In this document: positions 24,106 to 33,004 of the stretch, one piece after another | Layout of the letters: every line of letters starts with the position of its first letter | Position numbering within the stretch: the stretch's first letter is position 1 | From: Nitrospira sp. | GTDB lineage: Bacteria; Nitrospirota; Nitrospiria; Nitrospirales; Nitrospiraceae | Direction: 5' to 3' | Assembly (NCBI GenBank): GCA_030653545.1 | Contig: JAURZE010000009.1 | Coordinates: forward strand, 31,368-95,367 | Length of the DNA stretch: 64,000 nucleotides | Notes under the pieces: generated by a model | Seen by the model: the letters and a program-made list of their open reading frames with translations, nothing else | The model's database searches: none | Told to the model about the DNA's origin: nothing | Made by a program: the position numbers and the translations under genes

Positions 24106-25269
24106 CTAACGCGGCCGGGAAGCACTGAGGGAGGGGCGGCGGTTCGGCGACGCGTCCTCCAGAACCTCTTGAAACGTTTGGATCATTCGTTCGATATGCC
24201 GATCCTTGCTGAAGTGCGATTCGCAACGGCGGCGGGCATTTCGTCCGAACTGCCGTTGGTCCTCGGCGTGGTCCAGCAACGCGCAAATGCGCAAGGCCAG
24301 GTCATAGGGGTCGTTCGTATAGGCTTCGACGCCGCATTCCCCGTTGACGACCGTTTCCCTGAGACAGCCTTGATTCGTATAAATAATCGGCAGGCCGGCG
24401 GCCATCGCTTCCAGCACCACCATCGGCTGGCCCTCCTGCTGGATTCCTGGAAAAACAAAGATGTCGGAGGACTGTAGCACCGCGTCTTTCGCCAACCCGG
24501 TTACCTCTCCGACAAACGTGATATAGGGCTCCAACCGGTGTTGACCGATGTACCATTCCGCCGTCTGCCGATGGAGCTCATGCGACCAGCTTCCGGCGAA
24601 GATGAAGGCGACGTCACGGCGATGCCTGAGCACGGTCGGAAGCGCCGCCAGGAGTATCAGCGTGCCTTTCATGCGGTTGAGCGTATTGAGATGCAGAATG
24701 CGCCAGGGCCTGGTCCCGCTCGGCGGATTCCGTCTCGGCTCATCACACGACAGCTCGACGCCGTTCGGCACGACCGCGATCCGCTCGTCCGGAATGAGGC
24801 CGGCAAACATCCCGCGGAACGTCTCCCCTAGCACGATCATCTTGGCGACAGTACCCAACACCGCGCGGGCATAGAGGCGGATCGGGGCCCAGCTGGACTC
24901 GTACCAGTCGCGCAAGGCCCCGCCATGCAGATGCGCCACGATCTTGGCTCCCGTCAGCACCGCAGGCCAGATGAGCAGACTATCCCGGATAAAACCCAGC
25001 GTGGTTTGCGAGAGCACAAGGTAGACAACCTGCGGACGGCGGGCCAGCAGCAGACGCCAGAGACGGAACCATTGCCGCACAAATAACACGACGTCGTGCC
25101 AATCCGGATTGTTGACATGCCCGATGCCCCGCCGGTCGGCCAGGTCCAGATGGCTCACATCGAACGACTCCGTCAGTTTCGAATCGAGCAGGGTCCGAAT
25201 CGCCACCGCCACACCGTGATAGGGAGGCGGGGTCGGACCGATGATCAGCAGCTTCGGCTTGTCAGACAT
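24106..25269 (-). CDS. GT4-type glycosyltransferase, 387 aa
   Basis: A GT-B fold enzyme of family 4 type. The start MSDKPKLLIIGPTPPPYHGVAVAIRTLLDS has the glycine-rich acceptor-side loop. The donor-site region is VTGLAKDAVLQSSDIFVFPGIQQEGQPMVVLEAMAAGLPII near residue 265, with the conserved EX7E-like pattern (E..QPMVVLE). It should act on the cytoplasmic face, adding a sugar to the lipid-linked repeat unit. The donor cannot be told from sequence. Last gene of the second exopolysaccharide operon, 16 bases after the previous one. Confidence 0.9.
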   Translation of the reverse strand: MSDKPKLLIIGPTPPPYHGVAVAIRTLLDSKLTESFDVSHLDLADRRGIGHVNNPDWHDVVLFVRQWFRLWRLLLARRPQVVYLVLSQTTLGFIRDSLLIWPAVLTGAKIVAHLHGGALRDWYESSWAPIRLYARAVLGTVAKMIVLGETFRGMFAGLIPDERIAVVPNGVELSCDEPRRNPPSGTRPWRILHLNTLNRMKGTLILLAALPTVLRHRRDVAFIFAGSWSHELHRQTAEWYIGQHRLEPYITFVGEVTGLAKDAVLQSSDIFVFPGIQQEGQPMVVLEAMAAGLPIIYTNQGCLRETVVNGECGVEAYTNDPYDLALRICALLDHAEDQRQFGRNARRRCESHFSKDRHIERMIQTFQEVLEDASPNRRPSLSASRPR

Positions 25270-25285
25270 GTCGCCCCTGGTTCAA

Positions 25286-26458
25286 TCACAGATTTCCCTC
25301 CCGGCCTTCTACCAATGGGAACCGATCGGATTGCTCCGTGATGCTTCGCATGAATCCCACGATGCGGGCGGCAGAAGGCACAGCGTCGAACGCCCGCACA
25401 TGTTCGTATCCGGCGCGTCCCATGCTGATGCGCTCTTCTCGAGACAGCCCAAGTAGTGTCAGAATCGTCGCAGACGACGCTCCCGCGTCATGCGGGTCGA
25501 TAGAAAACCCCGTCACTCCCTCTTTGACCAGGTCGCGCGTGGCGGCGGCATGCACGGACGATACGACCGGCAGTTCTGCGGCCATAGCTTCGCTGAGCAC
25601 CAGTCCGAACGCATCGTACAAGGTATGAAACACAAACAGGTCCGCGCAGGCGAGGTATTGCGGCAGATCTTCGGCCTGCACGTACCCTTCGAAAAAGACA
25701 TGCGGGATGCGCTGTTCATCAACCATCCGTTCCAACGCAGCCCGTTCCGGCCCATCGCCGAGAATCACCAGACTGACGTCCGGACGAACCAGCGCGACCT
25801 GGCGAAAGATCTCCAGCATTTCCCGACAGCCTTTCCGGGAAATGAGCTGGCCGATAGACAGCAGGACCACACCGGGGTAGCGGCTACGGAAGGCCTGATA
25901 GCCGGGGCTCCGCCGCACGACGTCCGTTCGTTCATGAATCCCCGTCACATCGAGCGGCATGACGGCCCGCAAGACACGGCGTGGCGGAGCCCCGTAGTGC
26001 ACAAACGCGTCGCGCGCCACCGAAGATTCCGCTATCGATCCATGGGCCGACCCGATCACGAGATGCCTGATCCACCGCCGGACGCGAGACGACTCGGCGC
26101 CGTCCTGCAGAGTCAGATGCGTCCAGGCCACATACTTCTTTCGAAAGAGCCGGCAGTAGACGAAGGCGGCCACATTCGCCGCGGCAAATCCTCCGCTCAA
26201 CACCACGTCAGGATTCAGCCGCCTAAGCGCCCGAATCACCCCGTAATTGAGATGAATCGAGACATCGGCCCGGCGAGGACGAATGTGGAATCCGGGCAGC
26301 ATCTGCACCGCGAACGGGATCGACCCCAGCTCCCATTGACGATTTTCCTCCCGTTCGGCCATCAAGAGAACCGTCAGCCGGTCCACCTGCCCGGCCATCG
26401 CCGCAAACAGCGGGATACGATAGGGCGTCAGAATATTCGTGACGATTGCAAGCTTCAT
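25286..26458 (-). CDS. GT4-type glycosyltransferase, 390 aa
   Basis: MKLAIVTNILTPYRIPLFAAMAGQ is a normal GT-B start. VVLLSIGQLISRKGCREMLEIF (about 215) and the EX7E region ADLFVFHTLYDAFGLVLSEAMAAELPVVSSVHAAATRDLV (about 295) mark a GT4 retaining enzyme. Acceptor and donor unknown. It lies in the second exopolysaccharide operon between a methyltransferase and another glycosyltransferase, so it probably adds a sugar to the same repeat unit. Confidence 0.9.
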   Translation of the reverse strand: MKLAIVTNILTPYRIPLFAAMAGQVDRLTVLLMAEREENRQWELGSIPFAVQMLPGFHIRPRRADVSIHLNYGVIRALRRLNPDVVLSGGFAAANVAAFVYCRLFRKKYVAWTHLTLQDGAESSRVRRWIRHLVIGSAHGSIAESSVARDAFVHYGAPPRRVLRAVMPLDVTGIHERTDVVRRSPGYQAFRSRYPGVVLLSIGQLISRKGCREMLEIFRQVALVRPDVSLVILGDGPERAALERMVDEQRIPHVFFEGYVQAEDLPQYLACADLFVFHTLYDAFGLVLSEAMAAELPVVSSVHAAATRDLVKEGVTGFSIDPHDAGASSATILTLLGLSREERISMGRAGYEHVRAFDAVPSAARIVGFMRSITEQSDRFPLVEGREGNL

Positions 26459-26499
26459 ATCGTCCCTCTGTTCGTCAACTCGTTAGTCATCAGCAGCAC

Positions 26500-27375
26500 T
26501 CATGCGCTCTTGTTGCACAGAACGGCATGATGCGCATAGTAGAATTTGGCCCAAAGAGACTCGAGTAGGCTTGGCAGATAGTAATTTGTGATCGTCATCC
26601 TCATGCGCTGTAGCCTATTGGCGGAATTTTTCTCAGACACAAACTTGATGGTGTCTCGATCAAGGATCGGCACGTACGTCCGTTCGGCAATCACGCTGAG
26701 GCCGTTGCCGGCGAGCAAGCGCCTAAAGGACGGCGCGTTAAAGAACTGGACGTGTCCGCTTATATTCCGGGTACGATCCCAGATCCATGACTTGAGCCTG
26801 CCCGCATACAGATCTTCTAACGGGACTTCCGCAATCAGATAAGAAAACTCAATGTGGCGCAAGGCTTGAAGGAAAACAGCCGGCGCTTCCAGGTGTTCAA
26901 GGACATGGCTGACAATGACGACGTCAACCTGTCGAGGCAGCGTTCCAGGAATCGTGATGTCCGTGCATATGGTTTCGATATTCGTGGTGGAATCCTGAAG
27001 GTATTGGAGCGCGTCAGTTGAATAATCCGCAGCGATATATCGCTGCGCCAGCCCACGGGTCTGACATTCTCGAATGACGGCCCCCGTCCCGCATCCCAGC
27101 TCCATGAGTGTCGTGGGATGTATGCCGTGATTATTCAAGAGTCGTTCGATAGAGTTAGCCTTTTCAATCGCGCCCCTTCTCAACCACTCCGCCTCCGCGT
27201 CAACCTGCTTCTGATATAAGGACTCGTAATAGTCTCTGCCGGAGACCGTCGGATCCTTGACCGGCACACTAGATGAGGTATTTCTCATCACGACTTTCGT
27301 TTCCCGCGATCCGACCAATTCTCCATCTAAGAGCTTGGCCTGCCATAATTGACTTCCGGCTATCTCCAACGTCAT
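26500..27375 (-). CDS. Class I SAM-dependent methyltransferase, 291 aa
   Basis: The SAM-binding motif is TTLMELGCGTGAVIRECQ near residue 95, with YIAADYSTDALQYLQ (motif II), VDVVIVSHVLEHLEAPAVFLQALR (about 155) after it. The likely role is methylation of a sugar or lipid-linked saccharide, given its place among glycosyltransferases. The ATG overlaps the flippase stop as ATGA (27372-27375), so translation is coupled. The gene is less GC-rich than its neighbours by eye, which may point to a separate origin. The N-terminal 45 residues are of no recognised family. Confidence 0.88.
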   Translation of the reverse strand: MTLEIAGSQLWQAKLLDGELVGSRETKVVMRNTSSSVPVKDPTVSGRDYYESLYQKQVDAEAEWLRRGAIEKANSIERLLNNHGIHPTTLMELGCGTGAVIRECQTRGLAQRYIAADYSTDALQYLQDSTTNIETICTDITIPGTLPRQVDVVIVSHVLEHLEAPAVFLQALRHIEFSYLIAEVPLEDLYAGRLKSWIWDRTRNISGHVQFFNAPSFRRLLAGNGLSVIAERTYVPILDRDTIKFVSEKNSANRLQRMRMTITNYYLPSLLESLWAKFYYAHHAVLCNKSA

Positions 27376-28889
27376 TTCAATCCACCGTTCGACAACATTG
27401 CCGACGATCCAGAGTCCGGCTGCCTCCGCATCAGGTAAGTCCGGAACAAATCGAGATCGACAACTCCAGAGGCTGCCAGACCGCCCAAATGGACCAGCAG
27501 ATACCCTCCGAAAAGCACCGGTTCAGGGAAATGAGGAAACACCCACTTGCACGCGGCATAGATAACCGACGGCAAGATCAGCAGGATCCACTGTGTCCTC
27601 GTAAAGAGTCGGATGCGCGCACATGTGGTCCGAAAGACAATGATATTCAAAATTGAAAACACCACAAATCCCACGGTGAGAGACCAGGCGGCAAGGGCGA
27701 GCCCGTGAGAGGAGAATAGCCAAAAAGTGGCTACTTGGAGCGTCAATACTGCGCCCTGAATGACGGCGCTGTACCAGGACCGCCCGGATCCTTCTATTGT
27801 CTTATAGAGCGCCTCAGTGGCGTAGTACACGGCGAACCCGGCACACATCACCGGAAGGACAAGGCCGACGGCAAGATCGTCCCGTCCTAACCAGCGCTGC
27901 ATCAGCGGCTCAGCGAATACGGCGACGCCGATCGCGCCGGGCAACAGCCCCCCAAGGGTCCAGCCGAGCAACGGACGCAACAGGGTGGTGAGATCCTGCT
28001 GCCGTCCCGACAGCAAGGCCGCAGCGCCGAAGAGACCGAGGAGCGGAATCGTCATGACCGACATAAGTTGCGTACAGAGCTTGTAGGCAATTTCGAAGCT
28101 CGCCACCGATGCCAGATCGGAGGATCGCGCAATCAGGACCTTGTAAACCGGTTCTCGCATCGCGATGCAGATGGAAGCGATCTGTATCCCCAAACCGAAT
28201 CCAGCTATGGAACGCACAGACCCGTTGAACAATCCGTACCAGCGGAGGGTGATATGCGGGAACCGGCTCCGTACCGTCCAGAAGAACGCTCCAAAAATAA
28301 ACATATTTCCGCAGAGGCCTGCCCATCCGAGCCCGTACACTGTTGGATCCACGGCGAGCGCGATAAGCGTCGTGGCAAAATGCACGCCCAACCAGACCAG
28401 AAAGATCAGTTGAGACCGGAAGAGCTCCTGATACCCTTCGACAACCGCCTGATACGGCAACGCGAGAAGGCGCCAGACCAAACCGGCGATCGTCACCCAC
28501 AAGACAAATATGGCAGCCTCCCGCAGAGACGCCGGGACATTGAGCAGAACTGGAAACGCCTTCGCTCCCCACGCCGCTGTGCCGATCACCAGTAACAGCG
28601 CAATGGCGATATAGCTCCAGAGCGTGATAGAGAAACACTGTCGGGCTTCGTCCGGCTCCTCATTATGCTTCGCAACGTGGTAGACCAGGCTATCCTTGAG
28701 GCCGAAGTCCGTGACGTTCATCAAACTGATGACGAGCGTGCTGAACGCCCAGATGCCGAACTGCTCCGGACCCAAAGCGTGAAGAACCGCCGGCGTGAGC
28801 ACCAGATAGACCGGGATCGCCAAGGCGACCCGCACCAGGCCTGCCATCGATCCATGAAACAGCTTTTGCTGGAGCGCAGGAAGATTCAT
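27372..28889 (-). CDS. Wzx-like oligosaccharide flippase, 505 aa
   Basis: A polytopic MOP-superfamily transporter with about 12-14 spans. Early residues GLVRVALAIPVYLVLTPAVLHALGPEQFGIWAFSTLVISLMNVTDFGLKDSLVYHVA follow the polysaccharide-biosynthesis flippase pattern; later spans include YRWYG-less stretches such as VMTIPLLGLFGAAALL and LPVMCAGFAVYYATEAL. It should move the lipid-linked repeat unit across the inner membrane. Start chosen at ATG 28889, which overlaps the upstream stop as ATGA; the 49-residue extension beyond it is not membrane-like. Confidence 0.9.
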   Translation of the reverse strand: MNLPALQQKLFHGSMAGLVRVALAIPVYLVLTPAVLHALGPEQFGIWAFSTLVISLMNVTDFGLKDSLVYHVAKHNEEPDEARQCFSITLWSYIAIALLLVIGTAAWGAKAFPVLLNVPASLREAAIFVLWVTIAGLVWRLLALPYQAVVEGYQELFRSQLIFLVWLGVHFATTLIALAVDPTVYGLGWAGLCGNMFIFGAFFWTVRSRFPHITLRWYGLFNGSVRSIAGFGLGIQIASICIAMREPVYKVLIARSSDLASVASFEIAYKLCTQLMSVMTIPLLGLFGAAALLSGRQQDLTTLLRPLLGWTLGGLLPGAIGVAVFAEPLMQRWLGRDDLAVGLVLPVMCAGFAVYYATEALYKTIEGSGRSWYSAVIQGAVLTLQVATFWLFSSHGLALAAWSLTVGFVVFSILNIIVFRTTCARIRLFTRTQWILLILPSVIYAACKWVFPHFPEPVLFGGYLLVHLGGLAASGVVDLDLFRTYLMRRQPDSGSSAMLSNGGLK

Positions 28890-29992
28890 TGGAGTATAGG
28901 ATCGAAACAACCGACAACCGGTTGCATCGCATTGAAATAGCCGGTCATGAATCGACCGGGGGAAAACTGTTGTTGCGCATGCAGCCGCGCGCGCGCACCC
29001 ATCCCCCTGGCATCGACCGGGTGGTCGATCAGCCATTGAAGCCTGGCTGCGAGTGCCTCCGGATTGCCCGGCTCATATAAGAATCCGCACTCTTCGTCGA
29101 TGATCAACTCGGGATGGGAGCCTGCATCGGCAATCACAACAGGAAGCCCCGCGAGCATAGCCTCAACGACCGCAATCCCGAATCCTTCATCAACACAGGG
29201 ATTGACATAGATATCCATCACACCCAGCAGATCCCCGGGATCCCGATACCCGGTGAAGCGCACCAGCCCGTCCAAATGCAGCTCGTGCACGAGCGCCTCG
29301 AGACGCGCACGCTCCGGTCCGTCGCCGACCAGCACCAGCTTGACGCGGGGGTCGAATCGCCTCAACCGATCGACTGCCCGAATCAACGTCGCCTGATCGC
29401 GCTCCGGAATAAGCCCGCCGATATGCCCGATGACCAGATCGGTCGCACTCAGCCCGAGTTCCTCCCGAACCCCCTGCGCAGGCGTGGCCGCCGGGCGTTC
29501 CACCACAGGGTCATGGAGATGGCAGAGCCGGCCGGCAATGCCGGGATAGGCCGCCTGAATCGACCGCAGGGTATAGAGGGAATTGCAAATGACCCGGTCG
29601 ACCCGGGGCATGATAGCCTGGGCCGCAAGCCGTCCAATACCCTGACGATAGTGCGCGCTGCTGTGCTCATGATGGATGAGGGGGAGGCCGCGCCGCTTGG
29701 CTGCAAGGTAGCCCGTGATCAATCCACGTGTGTGATGAGAACACACCACATCCGGCCGCTCTTCCTCAATCGCCCGATCGAGCGCTCGAACAATGCGCAC
29801 CGGCGAAACCGAGCAGACCTGTCGGACGCTTGAGCCCAAGCGGCTGATGGCGCCATCAAGCGAGCCCGGCTGAAGCACGGTGAAAATCAGCCGTCCCCGC
29901 TCCGGATCGATCTCTTTCGCGAGACGGAGCAACTTGACAGGCACGCCTCCGAAGGGCGTCAAGACTTCAACTATGTGCAGCATCGTCAGCAT
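28886..29992 (-). CDS. GT4-type glycosyltransferase, 368 aa
   Basis: MLHIVEVLTPFGGVPVKLLRLAKEID is a GT-B opening with the glycine-containing loop. Donor-site motifs: VIGHIGGLIPERDQATLIRAVDRLR (about 190), RVKLVLVGDGPERARLEALV, and the EX7E region MDIYVNPCVDEGFGIAVVEAMLAGLPVVIADAGSHPELI (about 275). The start is uncertain among ATG 29992 (chosen, AAGGGA upstream), 30001 and 29983. Its stop overlaps the flippase start. Sugar specificity unknown. Confidence 0.88.
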   Translation of the reverse strand: MLTMLHIVEVLTPFGGVPVKLLRLAKEIDPERGRLIFTVLQPGSLDGAISRLGSSVRQVCSVSPVRIVRALDRAIEEERPDVVCSHHTRGLITGYLAAKRRGLPLIHHEHSSAHYRQGIGRLAAQAIMPRVDRVICNSLYTLRSIQAAYPGIAGRLCHLHDPVVERPAATPAQGVREELGLSATDLVIGHIGGLIPERDQATLIRAVDRLRRFDPRVKLVLVGDGPERARLEALVHELHLDGLVRFTGYRDPGDLLGVMDIYVNPCVDEGFGIAVVEAMLAGLPVVIADAGSHPELIIDEECGFLYEPGNPEALAARLQWLIDHPVDARGMGARARLHAQQQFSPGRFMTGYFNAMQPVVGCFDPILQ

Positions 29993-30014
29993 CCTCGACA
30001 TCCCTTCGATGGCC

Positions 30015-31154
30015 TCAGCGGGTTTGAACATCCCTCGGCGCCGCCATATCATTGGCCGGTCTGCGCCGGTCGAAAAACTTCAAGGCCTCCACCTGTTCAT
30101 CGGACAGTTGATTGTAGAGATAGAGGGCCACACCGGATTGAGGCCAGCGGGACGCGATCCCCTGCAGCGTGTCTACGAGCCATCGTCCCGACCGCGGCAA
30201 CGCGCCTTCTTGAACGAGGTCATAGTTGCCGGCGATCATCGTCAGCCGGTCGGGATTCTTGAGGCGCGACCGGACAGCCTCTGTGGCGATACCATTGATG
30301 GACTTGTCATAGTCCATGCGGAACAGTACGTCGATATACCCGCGATTCATCCAGTCCACACTGTTCTGTCCGTTGAGATAATCCGTCAGGTCCGGATAGG
30401 CATCGGCGCTGATGACCGCGCGTGGCTTTACGGCCCGGACCGCCTCCGCGATCTTCCGGACCAGGCCGGTGACGGCCGATTCTTGATACTCGATCAGCGA
30501 TGGAACCATTCGAGGGGCCACACGAAACAACAACGCATCTTTCTCGAGGTCTCGCTGATACCGAGCGTGATACTCGGCCCCGCACGCGGTCGTATTACAC
30601 ATCCCCATCGCACGGATATAATCGAGGTTGACGCCGTCGACATCATAGTTGCTCACGACCTCGACGATCAGGTCCGTAATCCACGCGCGGAACCGGGGAT
30701 TGTGCACATCGAAGATGCCGAGCTTGCCGCCCTCCAGGACCCCCTGCAACGCAAACTCCGGGAAAAGGTCGGACCGGCGCAACACGACCGTGAACCAGGG
30801 ATGCACCTCGATCCCCAGCGCATGCGCCTTCTCGATCACATAGCGAAGCGGATCAAAACCCGATGCCGCCTGTGTCTTCAGCGCGGGATCCCAGGGAGCC
30901 AGTCGGGAAGGCCACGTCGTGCCTGCTCCATACCACACGACCGGAATATACACATTGAATCCGGCCTCTTTGATGCGACTCAAAGTACGATCGGCAGCCT
31001 CGCGGGTCGTCCAGAATTGAAACGTTTCATCCAGAATCGCGCGCTTCCCGGCCATCGGTCCTCCCGCGGTTCCTTGCGGCGGTTGGGCATTCGCACACGT
31101 GGGAGCCGCAGCCGCCATGAACGCGAGCCATAGCACGATCACGAACCTGCTCAT
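30015..31154 (-). CDS. Secreted GHL10/DUF187-type glycoside hydrolase-like protein, 379 aa
   Basis: A signal peptide (MSRFVIVLWLAFMAAAAPTCANA) precedes a TIM-barrel of the GHL10 (family 10-like hydrolase) group: FWTTREAADRTLSRIKEAGFNVYIPVVWYGAGTTWPS, GFDPLRYVIEKAHALGIEVHPWFTVVLRR, and WITDLIVEVVSNYDVDGVNLDYIRAMG, with the typical barrel Asp residues. It may trim or release polysaccharide in the periplasm or outside. The start at 31154 overlaps the Wzy-type stop as ATGA, so it is translationally coupled to the polymerase; an in-frame 149-residue extension upstream is just antisense-free overlap with that gene and is rejected. Confidence 0.88.
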   Translation of the reverse strand: MSRFVIVLWLAFMAAAAPTCANAQPPQGTAGGPMAGKRAILDETFQFWTTREAADRTLSRIKEAGFNVYIPVVWYGAGTTWPSRLAPWDPALKTQAASGFDPLRYVIEKAHALGIEVHPWFTVVLRRSDLFPEFALQGVLEGGKLGIFDVHNPRFRAWITDLIVEVVSNYDVDGVNLDYIRAMGMCNTTACGAEYHARYQRDLEKDALLFRVAPRMVPSLIEYQESAVTGLVRKIAEAVRAVKPRAVISADAYPDLTDYLNGQNSVDWMNRGYIDVLFRMDYDKSINGIATEAVRSRLKNPDRLTMIAGNYDLVQEGALPRSGRWLVDTLQGIASRWPQSGVALYLYNQLSDEQVEALKFFDRRRPANDMAAPRDVQTR

Positions 31155-32470
31155 AACCGGGTCTCCCTCGACTGCACCAGCGGAAAGCGCCTGGGCTCCG
31201 GCACTCCCGCCGTGAGAACCCACCCTGCCTCCGCTTCTCGTGTGGCCTCTCGCCTCACGGGGTCTGCGCGCTTGGGCAAAGGGGCTTGGGGCGCGAGGGA
31301 AGGAAGCGTGAGCGCCAGGACCGTGACATACCAAAACCACACCCCGTGCAGCACCGCTGCTCCAAAGATCACTGTTTCGCCAAGGTTGGCAATCGCCAGA
31401 AAGAGGAGGCAATAGAACTCGGCGGCATATTGTTTCGCGCCGTCGTACCGGAGAAAACACAGCAGCGCGGAGAGAATCACCGCCACATACAACGCCGCGC
31501 CGATCCCCCCTGAATCCAAGAGCGCCTGCACATATCCATTGTGGAGGGTGATCGCTCCCTGCGACGGCGAGTTGGACGATGCGCCCCCTGCCCCCCTCCA
31601 ACCGCTTTCATCGAGCACCACCCCGCCGGCCGTGAACCCGTAGCCCAACCATGGATGCTCCCAGTACCGTTGAAGCGCCTGCGCCCACATCGCCGTCCGT
31701 CCGGACAGATTTTCAATCGAGTCCTGTCTGAAAATCTTTGCTCCTTGCGCCGGAGTCATTTGTGTGCCGATCACGATTCCCAGACAGAGTACCGTCACAA
31801 TCAGCGTAGCGGCTATCGGCACGAACGTCCGGCGCCAACGCACATACCGAATCCCCGCCGCGCCCAGGCTGACAGTGGCCGCAACCCAGAACGTTCGTGA
31901 ACCGGTCAGAAAGAGACAGGGAAGACTTGCGGCGATACCGATTACACGTATGCTCCAATGCCACGGGACAAACAGGCAGAGTCCGAGCAGGAGTCCAGAA
32001 GCTGCGCCCATCATCGCGGGTTTGCTGAAAAGCCCACGGAATCGAGGCCCCTCGAACGTCTGTTCAAAAGTAAGGGCCGGGAGCCACAGCCGCAGCAGAA
32101 GACTGACCAGGCACACCACTGTCAGCGCGATGAGCATCGTCCGGGCCACAAGGAGGGGTTGTCGAGGGTCGAGTTTCGCTGCATCCAGAAAGGCCAGCGC
32201 GAATAAGAGGATGGCCGCCAGCGCAAGAATTTGTAAGGAGACAAATAACGGACTCATGGCTTGGGGGATGGCAAATACCAGAGCGGTGAAATAGAGACCC
32301 AGCACCAGGTGCCAACGGTTGAAGATGCGTCCGCCGGATAGAGCGAGCCATCCTCCGCCGACGGCTAACGCCGTCCCTTCCGACAAGGCCCGGAGAACGA
32401 ACCGGTCTCCAAGCGGCGTCGCATCCTTTGCCAGCAGGGCCACAATCAAGAGAACAAATGCGACGAGCAT
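31151..32470 (-). CDS. O-antigen ligase/Wzy-type polymerase, 439 aa
   Basis: A polytopic inner-membrane protein with about 10-12 spans: an N-terminal block of short spans, then TFEQTFEGPRFRGLFSKPAMMGAASGLLLGLCLF near residue 150, a periplasmic loop near 250-310 (SGRTAMWAQALQRYWEHPWLGYGFTAGG and AITLHNGYVQALLDSGGIGAALYVAV) which is the Wzy_C pattern with the conserved His/Gly, and closing spans. It should polymerise the exported repeat unit or ligate it. First gene of the seven-gene operon, with GGAAGG before the ATG and the operator-like repeat 61 bases upstream. Confidence 0.9.
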   Translation of the reverse strand: MLVAFVLLIVALLAKDATPLGDRFVLRALSEGTALAVGGGWLALSGGRIFNRWHLVLGLYFTALVFAIPQAMSPLFVSLQILALAAILLFALAFLDAAKLDPRQPLLVARTMLIALTVVCLVSLLLRLWLPALTFEQTFEGPRFRGLFSKPAMMGAASGLLLGLCLFVPWHWSIRVIGIAASLPCLFLTGSRTFWVAATVSLGAAGIRYVRWRRTFVPIAATLIVTVLCLGIVIGTQMTPAQGAKIFRQDSIENLSGRTAMWAQALQRYWEHPWLGYGFTAGGVVLDESGWRGAGGASSNSPSQGAITLHNGYVQALLDSGGIGAALYVAVILSALLCFLRYDGAKQYAAEFYCLLFLAIANLGETVIFGAAVLHGVWFWYVTVLALTLPSLAPQAPLPKRADPVRREATREAEAGWVLTAGVPEPRRFPLVQSRETRL

Positions 32471-32531
32471 GGAACGCCTTCCTTCACCGGAACTGATCGA
32501 AGGTAAATGATTAAAACCCTACGCTGCCGCT

Positions 32532-32547
32532 GTTACGGATGCGTTAA
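32532..32547 (-). promoter_or_regulatory. Direct-repeat operator of the second exopolysaccharide operon
   Basis: Minus strand TTAAC then GTAAC, 11 bases apart (plus-strand GTTAA 32543-32547 and GTTAC 32532-32536), 61 bases before the Wzy-type start. The spacer GCATCC resembles the copy at 1285-1300. Confidence 0.5.
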
Positions 32548-32891
32548 GGCCTGGTTGCAGATAAGCGAACTTTCCGATTGATCGAGAAGCCAGCTTGCCT
32601 TGAGTCGGCACGGGACGTGCTTCAAGCCCCCCGCGGGAGGGCCACCGCGCCTCAATTTGAAGGGCTGAGCCTTCGGCTATTTCTCGAGAATGAATCCGAC
32701 ATGATCCTGAGATCGAGAGAAATCCCCGGTCGCTATGCGGACAAGCAGCCACTGGACCGGCACAGAGATGGCCTGTGGGTGACACCCTTCACCGCCCTAC
32801 ACATTTTGGACTGCCGGCTCGGGCTAAGAGAAGTCAATGGCAAGGAGCTTGACGGCCGAATCCATTGGCAGATGCGGCCCACATTGATTTT

Positions 32892-32907
32892 GTAACGATT
32901 TGTTTAC
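32892..32907 (+). promoter_or_regulatory. Direct-repeat operator of the FN3 protein gene
   Basis: GTAAC (32892-32896) and TTTAC (32903-32907) are 11 bases apart with spacer GATTTG, close to GATTCG in the wecG promoter copy. It ends 67 bases before the first ATG at 32975. Confidence 0.45.
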
Positions 32908-32944
32908 AGGGACTCGCTGCCGGCTGTAACCGGCGACACCCACG

Positions 32945-33004
32945 TTGCACACCGGCCGTACGGAGACGAAACACATGAACACCGGCTGTACGGAGACGAA
33001 ACAT
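32945..33004 (+). repeat. Two full copies of a 30-base tandem repeat carrying ribosome-binding site and start codon
   Basis: Units at 32945-32974 and 32975-33004 differ at only a few bases, and 33005 onward begins a third partial unit. Each unit holds ACGGAGACGAAACA, giving GGAG nine bases before an ATG (32975 and 33005). The frame is kept, so initiation could occur at either ATG. Confidence 0.85.

Larger units (their letters stand above)
32471..32974. other. Intergenic region between divergent units
   Basis: No convincing gene lies here; the short open frames use poor start codons. It contains the operator-like repeats at 32532-32547 (facing the Wzy-type gene) and 32892-32907 (facing the FN3 gene), and the first copy of a 30-base tandem repeat at 32945-32974. 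Confidence 0.5.

Noticed and set aside
31155..31601. N-terminal extension of the GHL10-type protein
   Set aside because: It overlaps the Wzy-type gene, lacks domain character, and the ATG at 31154 gives a clean signal peptide with ATGA coupling.
32578..32895. 105-codon plus-strand frame
   Set aside because: TTG start, no ribosome-binding site, no recognisable domain, and it spans a promoter region.
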